Made by a program: the position numbers and the translations under genes
Source: an uncultured Bacteroides sp.
Lineage (GTDB): Bacteria > Bacteroidota > Bacteroidia > Bacteroidales > Bacteroidaceae
Reading direction: 5' to 3'
NCBI GenBank assembly: GCA_944322285.1
Contig: CALUOR010000097.1
Coordinates: 20,371 to 84,370 of the forward strand
DNA length: 64,000 nt
The notes under the pieces: model-generated
The model's database searches: none
What the model was told of the DNA's origin: nothing
What the model saw: the letters and a program-made list of their open reading frames with translations, nothing else
Shown here: positions 16,737 through 25,472 of the stretch, piece by piece
Layout of the letters: each line of letters opens with the position of its first letter
Numbering within the stretch: position 1 is the stretch's first letter

Positions 16737-18050
16737 ATGAATAACAAGTATTGGGAAGAAGAAATAGAAACCATGCCACGCGAACAACTCCGCGAGTTAC
16801 AGTTGAAAAGGTTGAGAAAGACCATCCGCATTGCGGCTCATTCGCCTTATTATCAAAAGGTGTTCAATGAATATGGCATTACGGAGGATAGTATTCGGAC
16901 GGTAGAAGACATTCGCAAAATTCCTTTTACCACGAAAGCTGATATGCGTGCTAATTATCCTTTTGGCCTTGTTGCTGGAAACATGCTCGAGGATGGCGTT
17001 CGCATCCACTCTTCGAGCGGAACAACCGGAACGCCCACGGTTATAGTCCATTCGCAACATGATTTGGATTCTTGGGCTAACTTGGTTGCACGATGCTTGT
17101 ATACAGTGGGCATTCGCAAGACAGATGTTTTTCAGAATAGCTCAGGCTATGGAATGTTTACCGGTGGCTTGGGATTTCAATACGGAGCTGAACGTTTGGG
17201 AGCGTTGACTGTTCCGGCTGCAGCAGGAAACAGCAAACGACAGATTAAATTTATCACCGATTTTAAAACTACGGCCCTGCACGCCATCCCCAGTTATGCC
17301 ATCCGTTTGGCCGAAGTGTTCCTTTCCGAAGGTATAGACCCAACGAGTACTAGTCTGCGGACATTAGTCATTGGTGCAGAACCCCATACTGACGAACAAC
17401 GCAAGAAGATTGAGCGTTTGTTAGGTGTCAAGGCATACAACAGTTTTGGCATGACAGAGATGAATGGTCCTGGGGTGGCCTTTGAATGTACAGAACAGGA
17501 TGGTATGCACATTTGGGAAGATTGTTACCTGATAGAAATCATCAATCCGGAGACGGGTGAACCAGTTCCTGATGGAGAAGTGGGCGAAATGGTGTTGACC
17601 ACGCTCGATCGTGAAATGATGCCTCTCCTGCGCTATCGTACCCGTGACTTGACCCGTATTCTTCCTGGGGAATGTCCATGCGGGCGTACACACCGGAGAA
17701 TAGACCGCATTAAAGGACGCAGCGATGACATGTTCATTATTAAAGGTGTCAATATCTTCCCGATGCAGATTGAAAAAATTTTAGTACAGTTTGCTCAGCT
17801 GGGAAGTAATTACCTCATTACGTTGGAAACAATGGACAATCAAGATGAAATGATTGTAGAAGTAGAATTGAACGACCTCTGTGTGGATAGTTATATCGAG
17901 TTGGACCAAATGCGTAAGGAGATTACACGTCAGCTGAAGGATGAAATCTTGGTAACTCCTAAGGTGAAGTTGGTGAAGAAGGGCACATTGCCTCAAAGCG
18001 AAGGCAAAGCGGTGCGTGTGCGTGACCTGCGTGATAACAAAGAAAAGTAA
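16737..18050 (+). CDS. paaK: Phenylacetate-CoA ligase
   Basis: A 437-residue adenylate-forming enzyme that activates phenylacetate (or a related aryl acid) to its CoA thioester with ATP. The phosphate-binding loop is SSSGTTGTPTVIVHSQ (about residues 91-106). Other family motifs are YNSFGMTEMNGPG near 237, LLRYRTRDLTRI near 300 and RIDRIKGRSDDMFIIKGVNI near 322. Length is typical of PaaK. No other phenylacetate-degradation gene is near. In gut Bacteroidetes such ligases often stand alone, perhaps for phenylacetate from phenylalanine fermentation. It stands alone between a terminator and a repeat site. Confidence 0.93.
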   Translation: MNNKYWEEEIETMPREQLRELQLKRLRKTIRIAAHSPYYQKVFNEYGITEDSIRTVEDIRKIPFTTKADMRANYPFGLVAGNMLEDGVRIHSSSGTTGTPTVIVHSQHDLDSWANLVARCLYTVGIRKTDVFQNSSGYGMFTGGLGFQYGAERLGALTVPAAAGNSKRQIKFITDFKTTALHAIPSYAIRLAEVFLSEGIDPTSTSLRTLVIGAEPHTDEQRKKIERLLGVKAYNSFGMTEMNGPGVAFECTEQDGMHIWEDCYLIEIINPETGEPVPDGEVGEMVLTTLDREMMPLLRYRTRDLTRILPGECPCGRTHRRIDRIKGRSDDMFIIKGVNIFPMQIEKILVQFAQLGSNYLITLETMDNQDEMIVEVELNDLCVDSYIELDQMRKEITRQLKDEILVTPKVKLVKKGTLPQSEGKAVRVRDLRDNKEK

Positions 18051-18069
18051 GTACTGCTTTCTTGTCTGT

Positions 18070-18157
18070 AGAACCTATACTTCAATGCTTCATGAAGCAA
18101 GCTTCTATGCCCTATGAAGCAAACTCCTATGGCAGATGAAGTATAGTATAAATTCGG
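18070..18157. repeat. Degenerate tandem repeat, 22 bp period (site 2)
   Basis: ATGAAG recurs exactly every 22 bp at 18092, 18114 and 18136, with CTATG at 18105 and 18127 between. A half-unit precedes (CTTCAATGC near 18080). Dyads inside the array include GCTTCATGAAGC (18087-18098) and the outer pair TATACTTCA (18076-18084) with TGAAGTATA (18137-18145). It lies in the 3' untranslated part of paaK, before the terminator. Confidence 0.7.
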
Positions 18158-18176
18158 TAAGAGGAAGCCTATAAGA

Positions 18177-18219
18177 AAAGCACCGTCTGCACCAAATGAA
18201 AGGCAGACGGTGCTTTATT
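18177..18219. terminator. Bidirectional terminator between paaK and the DUF4270 gene
   Basis: AAAGCACCGTCTGC (18177-18190) pairs perfectly with GCAGACGGTGCTTT (18203-18216). Each side has an A/T tail, fitting the convergent genes. Confidence 0.9.
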
Positions 18220-18256
18220 TACACCATATTATTATATACAATAGAACGGCAGTTTA

Positions 18257-19858
18257 TTAAGGGAATCTTGTGTAGGTCACTTCCAATGTCAGTTTTTGTC
18301 CGCCTTGTTCCGGGTCTCCACCTTGCAGTTTGGTATAGCCCGGTTGTAAGTCGTGCTGTATGGCAGTTGTTACTGTAGTGCTAGAACTTGTCTGTTGCGT
18401 AGTAATTGTTACCGGAATCAGAAAAACTTTATTCCAATCCGGATTCTCTGCATTCCATTGTGCATTCCAAGTTTCTTCGTTCCAGTTCTCACCGGCTTCT
18501 TTCTCTGCCTTGGCGCGCGCAGCTTTTTTCTCATTGATGCAAGTTGTTACCAAACGTGCAATGTTCGGGAAGTGATATTGGTTCACTGCGTTACTATTGT
18601 GTGTGGTGACGAACGAGGTAAGATTGTCGTTGATTTTGTTTTCCTCAAAGAACGATTTTACTTCTTGTTTGCGTATGAGCAACACGTTGGCCGGGGCACC
18701 CATGTTGAACGTTTGAATATTGTTGCGCTCTTCGTAATTCGTGAATGTCAGTTTGACTGCGTTCAATGTGTCTTTGGAAAGTTGCTGATAGATGGAGTCA
18801 TACGGCAAGGTCGCTTCAGTAAAGATGCCTGCGGGAGACTTGATGTATGTCCACTTTTTTTCATTCACCTTGGCAAGCAGTTTCTCTGAATTGGCAAACT
18901 GGTTAGCCTGTATAACCTCTTTGGTGGAGGCAAACAAGGATTGACGCCCAATGTAAGTGGAGTCATCGCCAATGTTTCCGTTCTCATCGTTCACCTTTTT
19001 CTTTAAAGCGACTCCAAGACTATCGACATAGTGAAAGCGGAATTGGAATTCCAAGTCCACACGATCTACTGATAATATAGTTCCGTCACCAAAATCATTT
19101 TTAACATAGACACCTTTGAATACGTTATCAATAAAATGGTCGGCATCATCGAAGTAATTGTTTTCTCCCCGTTCGTATGCGCGGTTCAGTTCCAAGATGT
19201 TTTCGCCGATTTCTGTATCAAGGTCGAAGGTGATAACCGGATAGTAGGTCGGATTTCCGTTCTCATCTGTTGCGTTTCTTATGGAGTCTGGTATGGACGC
19301 ATCGTATGCCGTGTAGGCTTTGCGTCCCAGCAGGCGTCCTTTGTATTTCTCAACATCAATGTTGGTATAGCGGTATTGCATGTTCTCGTCATGGCGTTCC
19401 TGAATCCATTGGTCATTCAGTTCGTAGACGCTCATTCGGCATGCGTTCAGTGAATCACCAAACCAACTATTGTAGTAGACTAAGAGGCGCAAACCTTCTA
19501 CTTTGTCATCGACAAGTGTGCCTTTTCCCTTCAAGGTGTCACCGGCATAGTATTCTTCATACACATCGGGAAGTATGTCCGAGAATTTGAAATCCTCTGT
19601 ACAATTCAGTTCCGTCAGGAAACTTGCCGTGTAGTCACCAAATTCAGGATCGGTAAACTTGCCTACATAACCGGTATCGGTTTTTGCATAAACAGCATCT
19701 GCTACAACGGATTGAGTCGTGACATCGAAAGTCATTGTATGAGCCGATATCGCATCTGAATCTGGTAGCATGCTCATACCTAATGTATTGGTAGTGTCAT
19801 CACATGCATAGAAAGTCAGGGATGCCAAAAGCAATAGTCCCAAGTTTTTCACTTTCAT
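18257..19858 (-). CDS. DUF4270-family lipoprotein
   Basis: A 533-residue lipoprotein (signal peptide LGLLLLASLTFYAC, lipid on Cys19, then DDTTNTLG). The body fits the DUF4270 family of Bacteroidetes, with the early signature TDTGYVGKFTDPEFGDYTAS and many beta strands. A Glu/Lys/Ala-rich helix (about residues 445-475, AARAKAEKEAGENWNEETWN) interrupts the C-terminal part. Its function is unknown. It is co-transcribed behind the short starch-synthase-like gene with 14 bp between them, a pairing that makes a surface or periplasmic role next to glucan metabolism possible but unproved. Confidence 0.85.
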   Translation of the reverse strand: MKVKNLGLLLLASLTFYACDDTTNTLGMSMLPDSDAISAHTMTFDVTTQSVVADAVYAKTDTGYVGKFTDPEFGDYTASFLTELNCTEDFKFSDILPDVYEEYYAGDTLKGKGTLVDDKVEGLRLLVYYNSWFGDSLNACRMSVYELNDQWIQERHDENMQYRYTNIDVEKYKGRLLGRKAYTAYDASIPDSIRNATDENGNPTYYPVITFDLDTEIGENILELNRAYERGENNYFDDADHFIDNVFKGVYVKNDFGDGTILSVDRVDLEFQFRFHYVDSLGVALKKKVNDENGNIGDDSTYIGRQSLFASTKEVIQANQFANSEKLLAKVNEKKWTYIKSPAGIFTEATLPYDSIYQQLSKDTLNAVKLTFTNYEERNNIQTFNMGAPANVLLIRKQEVKSFFEENKINDNLTSFVTTHNSNAVNQYHFPNIARLVTTCINEKKAARAKAEKEAGENWNEETWNAQWNAENPDWNKVFLIPVTITTQQTSSSTTVTTAIQHDLQPGYTKLQGGDPEQGGQKLTLEVTYTRFP

Positions 19859-19872
19859 AGTTTTAATTTAGT

Positions 19873-20697
19873 TTATTCTTGTTCTTCTCCTGCCACTAAG
19901 TCGTAAAAGTTGTTACATACGTCTGCAAAAGTATCTGGAGATTGGTATTCGAGCACGGGTTTCCCGATGGTTTTTGCATATTCCAATATTTCCGGATTGA
20001 CGTTCTGACTTTGTTGAATCACTCCGTCCGAGAATTCCACGGCCAGTTTGCACAAGGTGGTATAGTCGATGGGGTTTTTCAGAATCGTGAGGTCTTTCTT
20101 GTTGACGCCTTTCAGCAACAGCTTACTTGGATAGTCGGGATGGAACGGTTGTTTGAAATCTTCTTCATAAACCGAGAACACGACCTTTGTATCTCTGAAA
20201 GAAGGCTCGTCTTTGTATGCTTTCTTTATATAAAGAGGTGCCAATGCGCTAATCCATCCGTGGCAATGAATGATGTCCGGACACCATCTTAACTTTTTTA
20301 CGGTTTCCAATACGCCGCGTGCATAAAAAATGGTGCGTGCATCGTTGTCTTCGTATTCTACTCCATTTTCGTCGGTGGTCTGCAAGCGGTTTTGGAAATA
20401 ATCATCATTGTCGATGAAATATACCTGCATACGGGCCGACTGGATAGAAGCGACTTTGATTATAAGCGGATGGTCGGTATCATCGATAATCAAGTTCATA
20501 CCCGAGAGGCGTATAACTTCATGCAGCTGGTTGCGGCGTTCGTTGATGTTGCCCCATTTGGGCATAAACGTTCTAATTTCTCTGCCTCGTTCTTGAATGT
20601 CTTGTGGCAGATGCCGGCCGGTGAGCGACATTTCTGTTTCCGGTACGTAAGGAGTAATTTCTTGTGTAATGAATAAAACCTTATTAGCCTTTGTCAT
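19873..20697 (-). CDS. Short starch/glycogen synthase-like protein (GT5 N-terminal domain only)
   Basis: From the ATG at 20697 the product has 274 residues and matches only the N-terminal half of GT5 starch synthases. The start KANKVLFITQEITPYVPETE is the glycogen-synthase ADP-glucose region, and DIIHCHGWISALAPLYIKKA fits the family domain. The C-terminal GT-B half with the usual E-x7-E is missing. The frame extends to a TTG at 20712, but a -7 box just upstream favours 20697. There is no frameshift or remnant downstream; the gene ends cleanly 14 bp before the next one. It may be a dedicated non-catalytic or partner-dependent protein. Confidence 0.82.
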   Translation of the reverse strand: MTKANKVLFITQEITPYVPETEMSLTGRHLPQDIQERGREIRTFMPKWGNINERRNQLHEVIRLSGMNLIIDDTDHPLIIKVASIQSARMQVYFIDNDDYFQNRLQTTDENGVEYEDNDARTIFYARGVLETVKKLRWCPDIIHCHGWISALAPLYIKKAYKDEPSFRDTKVVFSVYEEDFKQPFHPDYPSKLLLKGVNKKDLTILKNPIDYTTLCKLAVEFSDGVIQQSQNVNPEILEYAKTIGKPVLEYQSPDTFADVCNNFYDLVAGEEQE

Positions 20698-20720
20698 AAT
20701 CAATGTTCTCAATTATTTTG

Positions 20721-20752
20721 CAAAGGTACAAAAAAACGCTGATTACGGCAAA
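20721..20752 (-). promoter_or_regulatory. Promoter of the GT5-like/DUF4270 operon
   Basis: Minus-strand -7 TACCTTTG (20721-20728), 20-bp spacer and -33 TTTG (20749-20752). The predicted start near 20714 supports translation from 20697. Confidence 0.7.
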
Positions 20753-20937
20753 TAGGGTTGGCTATAAAACCATATAAATTGTTAAGTGCTTGTGTTTCAA
20801 TAGTGCTTTGATCCGCTTTTTGGCTTAAAAAATAGATTTTGGAAACAAAAATGCAGATATTTTTTCGTTATGTGGTAAATAATAGCTTATTTTGCACCCG
20901 TTTTTGAAAACCCTGTATTAATCAAACTTTAAAAGTA

Positions 20938-21783
20938 ATGAATATAGTACATACTATCAAGGACTTGCAGGCCGCTTTGGAGGCTTTGCGCGCCCAGGGT
21001 AAAACGGTAGGACTGGTACCCACAATGGGAGCTTTGCATGCCGGTCATGCCTCGTTGGTAAAACGCTGTGTAGCGGAAAATGATGCAACTGTAGTCAGCG
21101 TTTTTGTAAATCCGACTCAGTTTAATGATAAAAACGATTTGGCAAAATATCCGCGTACGCTTGATGCCGATTGCCGCCTGCTTGAAGCGTGTGGTGCCAC
21201 TTTCGCTTTTGCTCCTTCGGTAGAGGAGATGTATCCGGAACCGGATACACGCCATTTTAGTTATGCTCCGCTTGATACGGTGATGGAAGGTGCTTTCCGT
21301 CCAGGACATTTCAATGGCGTATGTCAGGTGGTGAGCAAACTCTTTGACATTGTAAAGCCCGATCGCGCCTACTTTGGTGAAAAAGATTTCCAGCAGTTAG
21401 CCATTATTCGTGAAATGGTTCGTCAGATGCATTTCTCGTTGGAGATTGTGGGCTGTCCTATTGTGCGTGAGGAAGACGGACTGGCTTTGAGCAGCCGCAA
21501 CATGCGCCTTTCCGCAGAAGAACGTCAACAGGCGTTGCACATCTCTAAAACTCTGTTTGAGAGTCGCGACTATGCTGCTACGCATACAGTGGCCGAAACT
21601 CAGAGATTTGTAGAAGATTCGATAGCTGCTGTTTCAGGTTTACGTTTGGAGTATTTTGAGTTGGTCGATGGCGATACATTGCAGAAGATAGCCAATTGGG
21701 AAGATACGGATTATGCGGTAGGTTGTATCACTGTGTTCTGTGGCGAGGTTCGTTTGATAGATAACATTAAGTATAAAGGCTGA
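20938..21783 (+). CDS. panC: Pantothenate synthetase
   Basis: PanC joins pantoate and beta-alanine with ATP to make pantothenate, a precursor of CoA. The 281-residue protein has the nucleotidyltransferase HIGH-like motif [14 protein letters not shown] (about residues 29-42), [11 protein letters not shown] near 60, [17 protein letters not shown] near 147 and the KMSKS-equivalent SSRNMRLS near 183. All usual active-site segments are present. It precedes panD by 32 bp, so the two neighbouring steps are made together. A TTATTTTG near-consensus -7 box is at about 20887. Confidence 0.97.
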   Translation: MNIVHTIKDLQAALEALRAQGKTVGLVPTMGALHAGHASLVKRCVAENDATVVSVFVNPTQFNDKNDLAKYPRTLDADCRLLEACGATFAFAPSVEEMYPEPDTRHFSYAPLDTVMEGAFRPGHFNGVCQVVSKLFDIVKPDRAYFGEKDFQQLAIIREMVRQMHFSLEIVGCPIVREEDGLALSSRNMRLSAEERQQALHISKTLFESRDYAATHTVAETQRFVEDSIAAVSGLRLEYFELVDGDTLQKIANWEDTDYAVGCITVFCGEVRLIDNIKYKG

Positions 21784-21815
21784 TATAAATAAAATTAAGA
21801 TTTACTAAAAGCTTT

Positions 21816-22169
21816 ATGATGATTGAAGTTTTGAAGTCCAAAATTCATTGTGCCCGTGTAACGGAAGCCAACTTGAATTATATGGGGAGCATCACGATAG
21901 ATGAAGATCTCATGGATGCTGCCAATATGATTGCCGGGGAAAAGGTGTACATTGCCGACAATAATAATGGAGAGCGTTTTGAAACCTATATCATTAAGGG
22001 TGAGCGTGGCTCCGGAAAGATTTGTTTAAACGGTGCGGCTGCACGTCGTGTGCAGCCGAATGATATTGTTATCATTATGTCGTATGCGTTAATGGATTTT
22101 GAAGAGGCCAAGTCTTTTAAGCCGACTGTTGTTTTTCCCGATCCGATGACTAATAGGATAGTGGAGTGA
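21816..22169 (+). CDS. panD: Aspartate 1-decarboxylase
   Basis: PanD decarboxylates aspartate to beta-alanine for PanC. The 117-residue proenzyme cleaves itself between Gly and Ser in NYMGSITID to form the pyruvoyl group; this site is intact at about residues 24-26. The [20 protein letters not shown] and [20 protein letters not shown] segments of the double-psi beta barrel are also present. It is the second gene of the panCD operon. Translation may start at the first or second of two adjacent ATGs. Confidence 0.97.
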   Translation: MMIEVLKSKIHCARVTEANLNYMGSITIDEDLMDAANMIAGEKVYIADNNNGERFETYIIKGERGSGKICLNGAAARRVQPNDIVIIMSYALMDFEEAKSFKPTVVFPDPMTNRIVE

Positions 22170-22192
22170 TAAGGAAAAAAGGAATTTTATTG

Positions 22193-22222
22193 AAAAAGGG
22201 AGAGTCTGACTCTTCCTTTTTT
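22193..22222 (+). terminator. Terminator of panCD
   Basis: AAAAAGGGAGAG pairs with CTCTTCCTTTTT with a short loop; 24 bp after the panD stop. Confidence 0.7.
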
Positions 22223-22271
22223 GTTATTCCAACCAAGGTGAGTACCGGCTCACTATAGACTAGAAATGGAG

Positions 22272-23030
22272 TTATTCTATAGGTTGTATGGCACTTATCG
22301 TATTCTCTACTCGCGCTTTCGTGGTCAGTGGACGAGAATATTCTTCAATTCTTACCGTTCCTCCCATGGAAACATGTTTATTGCGATAACACATTTCGCT
22401 TTCAATCGTTTCGCGTGCGGAAAAATGAAATTCGTGTATGCCGGTTTCTTGGGCTATGTGAGCGATGTTTGTTTCATTGATTCCGCATCCGGCCATCAGG
22501 GTTATGCGTTCTTTAGCTATCTGCTGCAATTCTCTCAGCAGAGATATGCCTGCTTCGGCTGTGGCTTGTCCACCGGAAGTCAGGATGCGGTTACATCCTA
22601 ATTCAATGATTTTTTCCAACGCTTGTAATGGATGACTGCATACATCGAAAGCGCGATGGAATGTGACAGACATACCTTGTGAGGCTTTCATGAGCAACTT
22701 CATGAAAGGTATATCCACTTCTCCGTTCCGAGTAAGGCAGCCGAATACGACACCATCAGCGCCTAATTGACGAGCAATTTCAATGTCTTTCAACATAATG
22801 CGCTGCTCCAAGGGTGAATAGAGAAAGTCACCTCCGCGCGGGCGGATGATCACATGAAGGCGTGTCCGTGTAAGTGCTTCCCGTGCTAAGGCGATGTCGC
22901 CATAAGATGGTGTCGTACCTCCTTCCGGAATTCCGGCGCACAACTCTACGCGATCTGCTCCTCCCGCTTGTGCGGCTAGGCAACTTTCTACAGAGTTGGC
23001 ACAGACTTCAAATTGATACATCGCCTTCAT
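22272..23030 (-). CDS. cutC: CutC-family copper homeostasis protein
   Basis: A TIM-barrel protein of the CutC family, about 252 residues, of the normal length. Family segments are FEVCANSVESCLAAQAGGAD at the start, RVELCAGIPEGGTTPSYGDI near 30, IIRPRGGDFLYS near 65 and VTFHRAFDVCSHP near 130. CutC was named for copper tolerance, but its molecular role is not settled. The frame opens at a TTG at 23036; the ATG at 23030 is preferred, with a further ATG at 23021. It follows rny by about 16 bp on the same strand and is probably co-transcribed. Confidence 0.92.
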   Translation of the reverse strand: MKAMYQFEVCANSVESCLAAQAGGADRVELCAGIPEGGTTPSYGDIALAREALTRTRLHVIIRPRGGDFLYSPLEQRIMLKDIEIARQLGADGVVFGCLTRNGEVDIPFMKLLMKASQGMSVTFHRAFDVCSHPLQALEKIIELGCNRILTSGGQATAEAGISLLRELQQIAKERITLMAGCGINETNIAHIAQETGIHEFHFSARETIESEMCYRNKHVSMGGTVRIEEYSRPLTTKARVENTISAIQPIE

Positions 23031-23046
23031 GTGCAATTCTCGCTTT

Positions 23047-24585
23047 TTATTTGGCGTAGCTTACCGCACGTGTCTCACGGATAACGGTAATCTTAACCTG
23101 GCCTGGATATGTCATCTCATCTTGTATTTTCTTAGCAATTTCACCGGACAAGTTTTCCGTTTGTTTGTCATCTATCTTATCGGCACCCACGATGACACGT
23201 AGCTCGCGTCCGGCCTGGATGGCGTAAGTTTTTGTTACGCCTGGATAGGACATGGCTAATTGTTCCAAGTCGTTCAAGCGCTTGATGTAGGCTTCCACAA
23301 TTTCGCGGCGTGCGCCCGGACGGGCTCCTGATATAGCATCGCATACTTGCACGATAGGAGCTAATAAACTGCTCATCTCCACTTCATCGTGGTGAGCGCC
23401 AATGGCGTTGCAAATGTCCGGTTTTTCCTTGAACTTTTCAGCCAACTTCATGCCATAGAGTGCATGTGGCAATTCCGGTTCTTCGTCAGGCACCTTGCCG
23501 ATGTCGTGCAACAAGCCGGCACGTTTGGCTTTCTTGGGGTTTAGTCCCAACTCCGATGCCATGACAGCACAGAGGTTGGCCGTTTCGCGGGCATGTTGCA
23601 AGAGGTTCTGTCCGTAGGATGAACGGTATTTCATTTTGCCGATAATGCGAATCAATTCCGGATGTAGGCCGTGGATGCCTAAATCTATGGTGGTACGTTT
23701 CCCTGTTTCGATGATTTCTTCTTCTATTTGTTTGCGTACCTTAGCCACTACCTCCTCGATACGGGCAGGATGAATACGCCCATCTGTAACCAATTGGTGC
23801 AAAGCTAGACGGGCTATTTCACGACGTACGGGGTCGAATGCTGAAAGCACGATGGCTTCCGGTGTATCATCAACAATGATTTCCACACCTGTAGCGGCTT
23901 CCAAGGCACGGATATTGCGGCCCTCACGTCCGATAATGCGGCCTTTTATCTCGTCCGAATCGATGTGGAATACCGTCACGGAGTTTTCGATGGCTGTTTC
24001 GGTGGCTACACGTTGGATGGTCTGTATGACAATACGCTTGGCTTCTTTGTTTGCCGTCATTTTAGCATCGTCCATGATGTCGTTAATGTATGACTGGGCT
24101 TGTGTCTTGGCTTCTTCTTTCAGCGATTCTACCATGCGTTCCTTGGCTTCTTCGGCTGAAAGGCCCGAGATGGCTTCTAGTTTCTCAATTTCCTGACGTT
24201 GCAAGTGTTCCAATTCCTCTTTTTTCTTATCTACAATGACCAGTTGGGCTTCGAGATTCTCTTTCACGGCTTCGGCTTCCACTTTTTTGCGTTGGATTTC
24301 TTCCTGACGTTGGTTCAGGACAAGCTCACGTTGTTTCAGTCTGTTTTCAGCTTGTTGAATCTTTTGGTTGCGTGCAGCAACTTCTTTCTCTAAATCGGCT
24401 TTCTTGTTCAGGAATTTTTCCTTTACTTCCAGCAACTTGTTTTTCTTAATCACTTCGGCCTCGGCTTCAGCTTCCTTTAGGATGCTGTCGTATTTTGTCT
24501 TCAGACCATACTTGAAGAATACGAACGATGCCACTCCTCCCACTAGTAAGCAGGCAATGGATACTACTATTGTAACTACTGTCAT
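23047..24585 (-). CDS. rny: Ribonuclease Y
   Basis: A 512-residue membrane-anchored endoribonuclease that starts mRNA decay. The order is an N-terminal membrane helix ([20 protein letters not shown]), a long Glu/Lys-rich coiled coil (about residues 30-190), a KH RNA-binding domain with [17 protein letters not shown] (about 215-231), and an HD hydrolase domain with [18 protein letters not shown] and [12 protein letters not shown] (about 330-375). All catalytic elements look intact. It lies between zapA and cutC. Confidence 0.97.
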   Translation of the reverse strand: MTVVTIVVSIACLLVGGVASFVFFKYGLKTKYDSILKEAEAEAEVIKKNKLLEVKEKFLNKKADLEKEVAARNQKIQQAENRLKQRELVLNQRQEEIQRKKVEAEAVKENLEAQLVIVDKKKEELEHLQRQEIEKLEAISGLSAEEAKERMVESLKEEAKTQAQSYINDIMDDAKMTANKEAKRIVIQTIQRVATETAIENSVTVFHIDSDEIKGRIIGREGRNIRALEAATGVEIIVDDTPEAIVLSAFDPVRREIARLALHQLVTDGRIHPARIEEVVAKVRKQIEEEIIETGKRTTIDLGIHGLHPELIRIIGKMKYRSSYGQNLLQHARETANLCAVMASELGLNPKKAKRAGLLHDIGKVPDEEPELPHALYGMKLAEKFKEKPDICNAIGAHHDEVEMSSLLAPIVQVCDAISGARPGARREIVEAYIKRLNDLEQLAMSYPGVTKTYAIQAGRELRVIVGADKIDDKQTENLSGEIAKKIQDEMTYPGQVKITVIRETRAVSYAK

Positions 24586-24608
24586 CTTTTAAATGTTTTT
24601 ATATATAA

Positions 24609-24667
24609 ACAAAAACACTGCCGAAAAGCCTTTATCCTCACATCGTGGGGTAAGGGCTTCGTCAGTG
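24609..24667 (-). terminator. Long hairpin with U-tail between zapA and rny (possible part of 6S RNA)
   Basis: On the minus strand CACTG (24663-24667) through the CCCTTACCCCAC segment pairs with GTGAGGATAAAGG through CAGTG (24616-24620), about 20 pairs with small bulges, followed by five Us (24611-24615). It works as a terminator for zapA. The whole zapA-rny gap (24586-24724) has no gene. Because the 6S RNA gene lies beside zapA in many bacteria, the gap could instead encode a short 6S-like RNA ending here. Confidence 0.6.
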
Positions 24668-24724
24668 CGCAAATTCTTTTCTCAGTCATCGGAAGTTGCT
24701 TGAAACCGCTTATTGGTCAGGCTC

Positions 24725-25018
24725 TTATCTTTGCTCTCTGAAGTGGTTCTCCAATACTTCCGTTAGTTCTTTTATCTTCTCGGTATAAGGAGTTGTGTCG
24801 TTACGGCCCTTCTGTTGCAATACTTCCAGCGCAAACTGGAAGGCTACCATGCCTAGCGTCACCTCGTTTGGTAATTCCTTATAGAATCTCCGATACGCAT
24901 TTGCTCTCATATCTACCCGTTTGGCGGCTTCCCTTACCAATGCTTCTTGGTTGCGGTCAATGGTGAGGGGATAAGAAACTCCCGCCATTGTCAGGTTAAT
25001 ATTTATTTTATCGTCCAT
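24725..25018 (-). CDS. zapA: Cell division protein ZapA
   Basis: A 97-residue ZapA-family protein that promotes FtsZ filament bundling at the division site. It has the N-terminal beta strand (ININLTMAGVSYPLTIDRNQ), then REAAKRVDMRANAYRR, and a C-terminal helix for dimer and tetramer contacts. Length is typical. It follows a short coiled-coil gene by 15 bp, in one operon with the promoter at 25348-25377. Confidence 0.9.
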   Translation of the reverse strand: MDDKININLTMAGVSYPLTIDRNQEALVREAAKRVDMRANAYRRFYKELPNEVTLGMVAFQFALEVLQQKGRNDTTPYTEKIKELTEVLENHFREQR

Positions 25019-25033
25019 ACATCCTCTTTCCTT

Positions 25034-25327
25034 TTATTCATTTAACAAAGCGATGCATTTATCGACTTCACGCACTAATTTTGACAATCGCAGTTTCGTC
25101 TCTTTCACGTCACTGCCGTTAAGGCTGATTGTCGTAGCTGTTTTTAGGTCAGTGTATTGTCTTTCCAGCTCTTTATAGGCTTCTTGAGTCCTTTGATGTT
25201 CCTCTTCTTCGTGCGCCAAGGCTTGCTTTAAATCAGCGTTTTCGCGCTTTAATTCATCGTGCAGATAGATTAAATGTCGCAGTCTGGCTTCAAAGGTATT
25301 CAATAGCTCTTTTTCTTCGTCTGTCAT
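25034..25327 (-). CDS. Short coiled-coil protein next to ZapA
   Basis: From the ATG at 25327 the product has 97 residues, almost all heptad-like coiled coil (FEARLRHLIYLHDELKRENA through AYKELERQYTDLKTATTISL). The longer frame to 25390 runs across a good promoter, so the internal start is right. Position, size and layout recall ZapB-like partners of ZapA, and similar genes sit before zapA in other Bacteroidales, but there is no motif to prove it. A role in division is inferred from the operon. Confidence 0.75.
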   Translation of the reverse strand: MTDEEKELLNTFEARLRHLIYLHDELKRENADLKQALAHEEEEHQRTQEAYKELERQYTDLKTATTISLNGSDVKETKLRLSKLVREVDKCIALLNE

Positions 25328-25347
25328 TACTACACCAAAATTGTACA

Positions 25348-25377
25348 CAAAAATACAATTTACTTGTATATTACAAA
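25348..25377 (-). promoter_or_regulatory. Promoter of the coiled-coil/zapA operon
   Basis: Minus-strand -7 TATTTTTG (25348-25355), 18-bp spacer and -33 TTTG (25374-25377). It fixes the start of the first gene at 25327. Confidence 0.75.
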
Positions 25378-25472
25378 AATTTTTCGGCAAAAAATGTCAT
25401 TTTCTTCTGTAATATTTCTTTTTTCTCCCCTTTCTTATATATAATTATGGTGTAAGCGTGGTGAAGAAGCTT

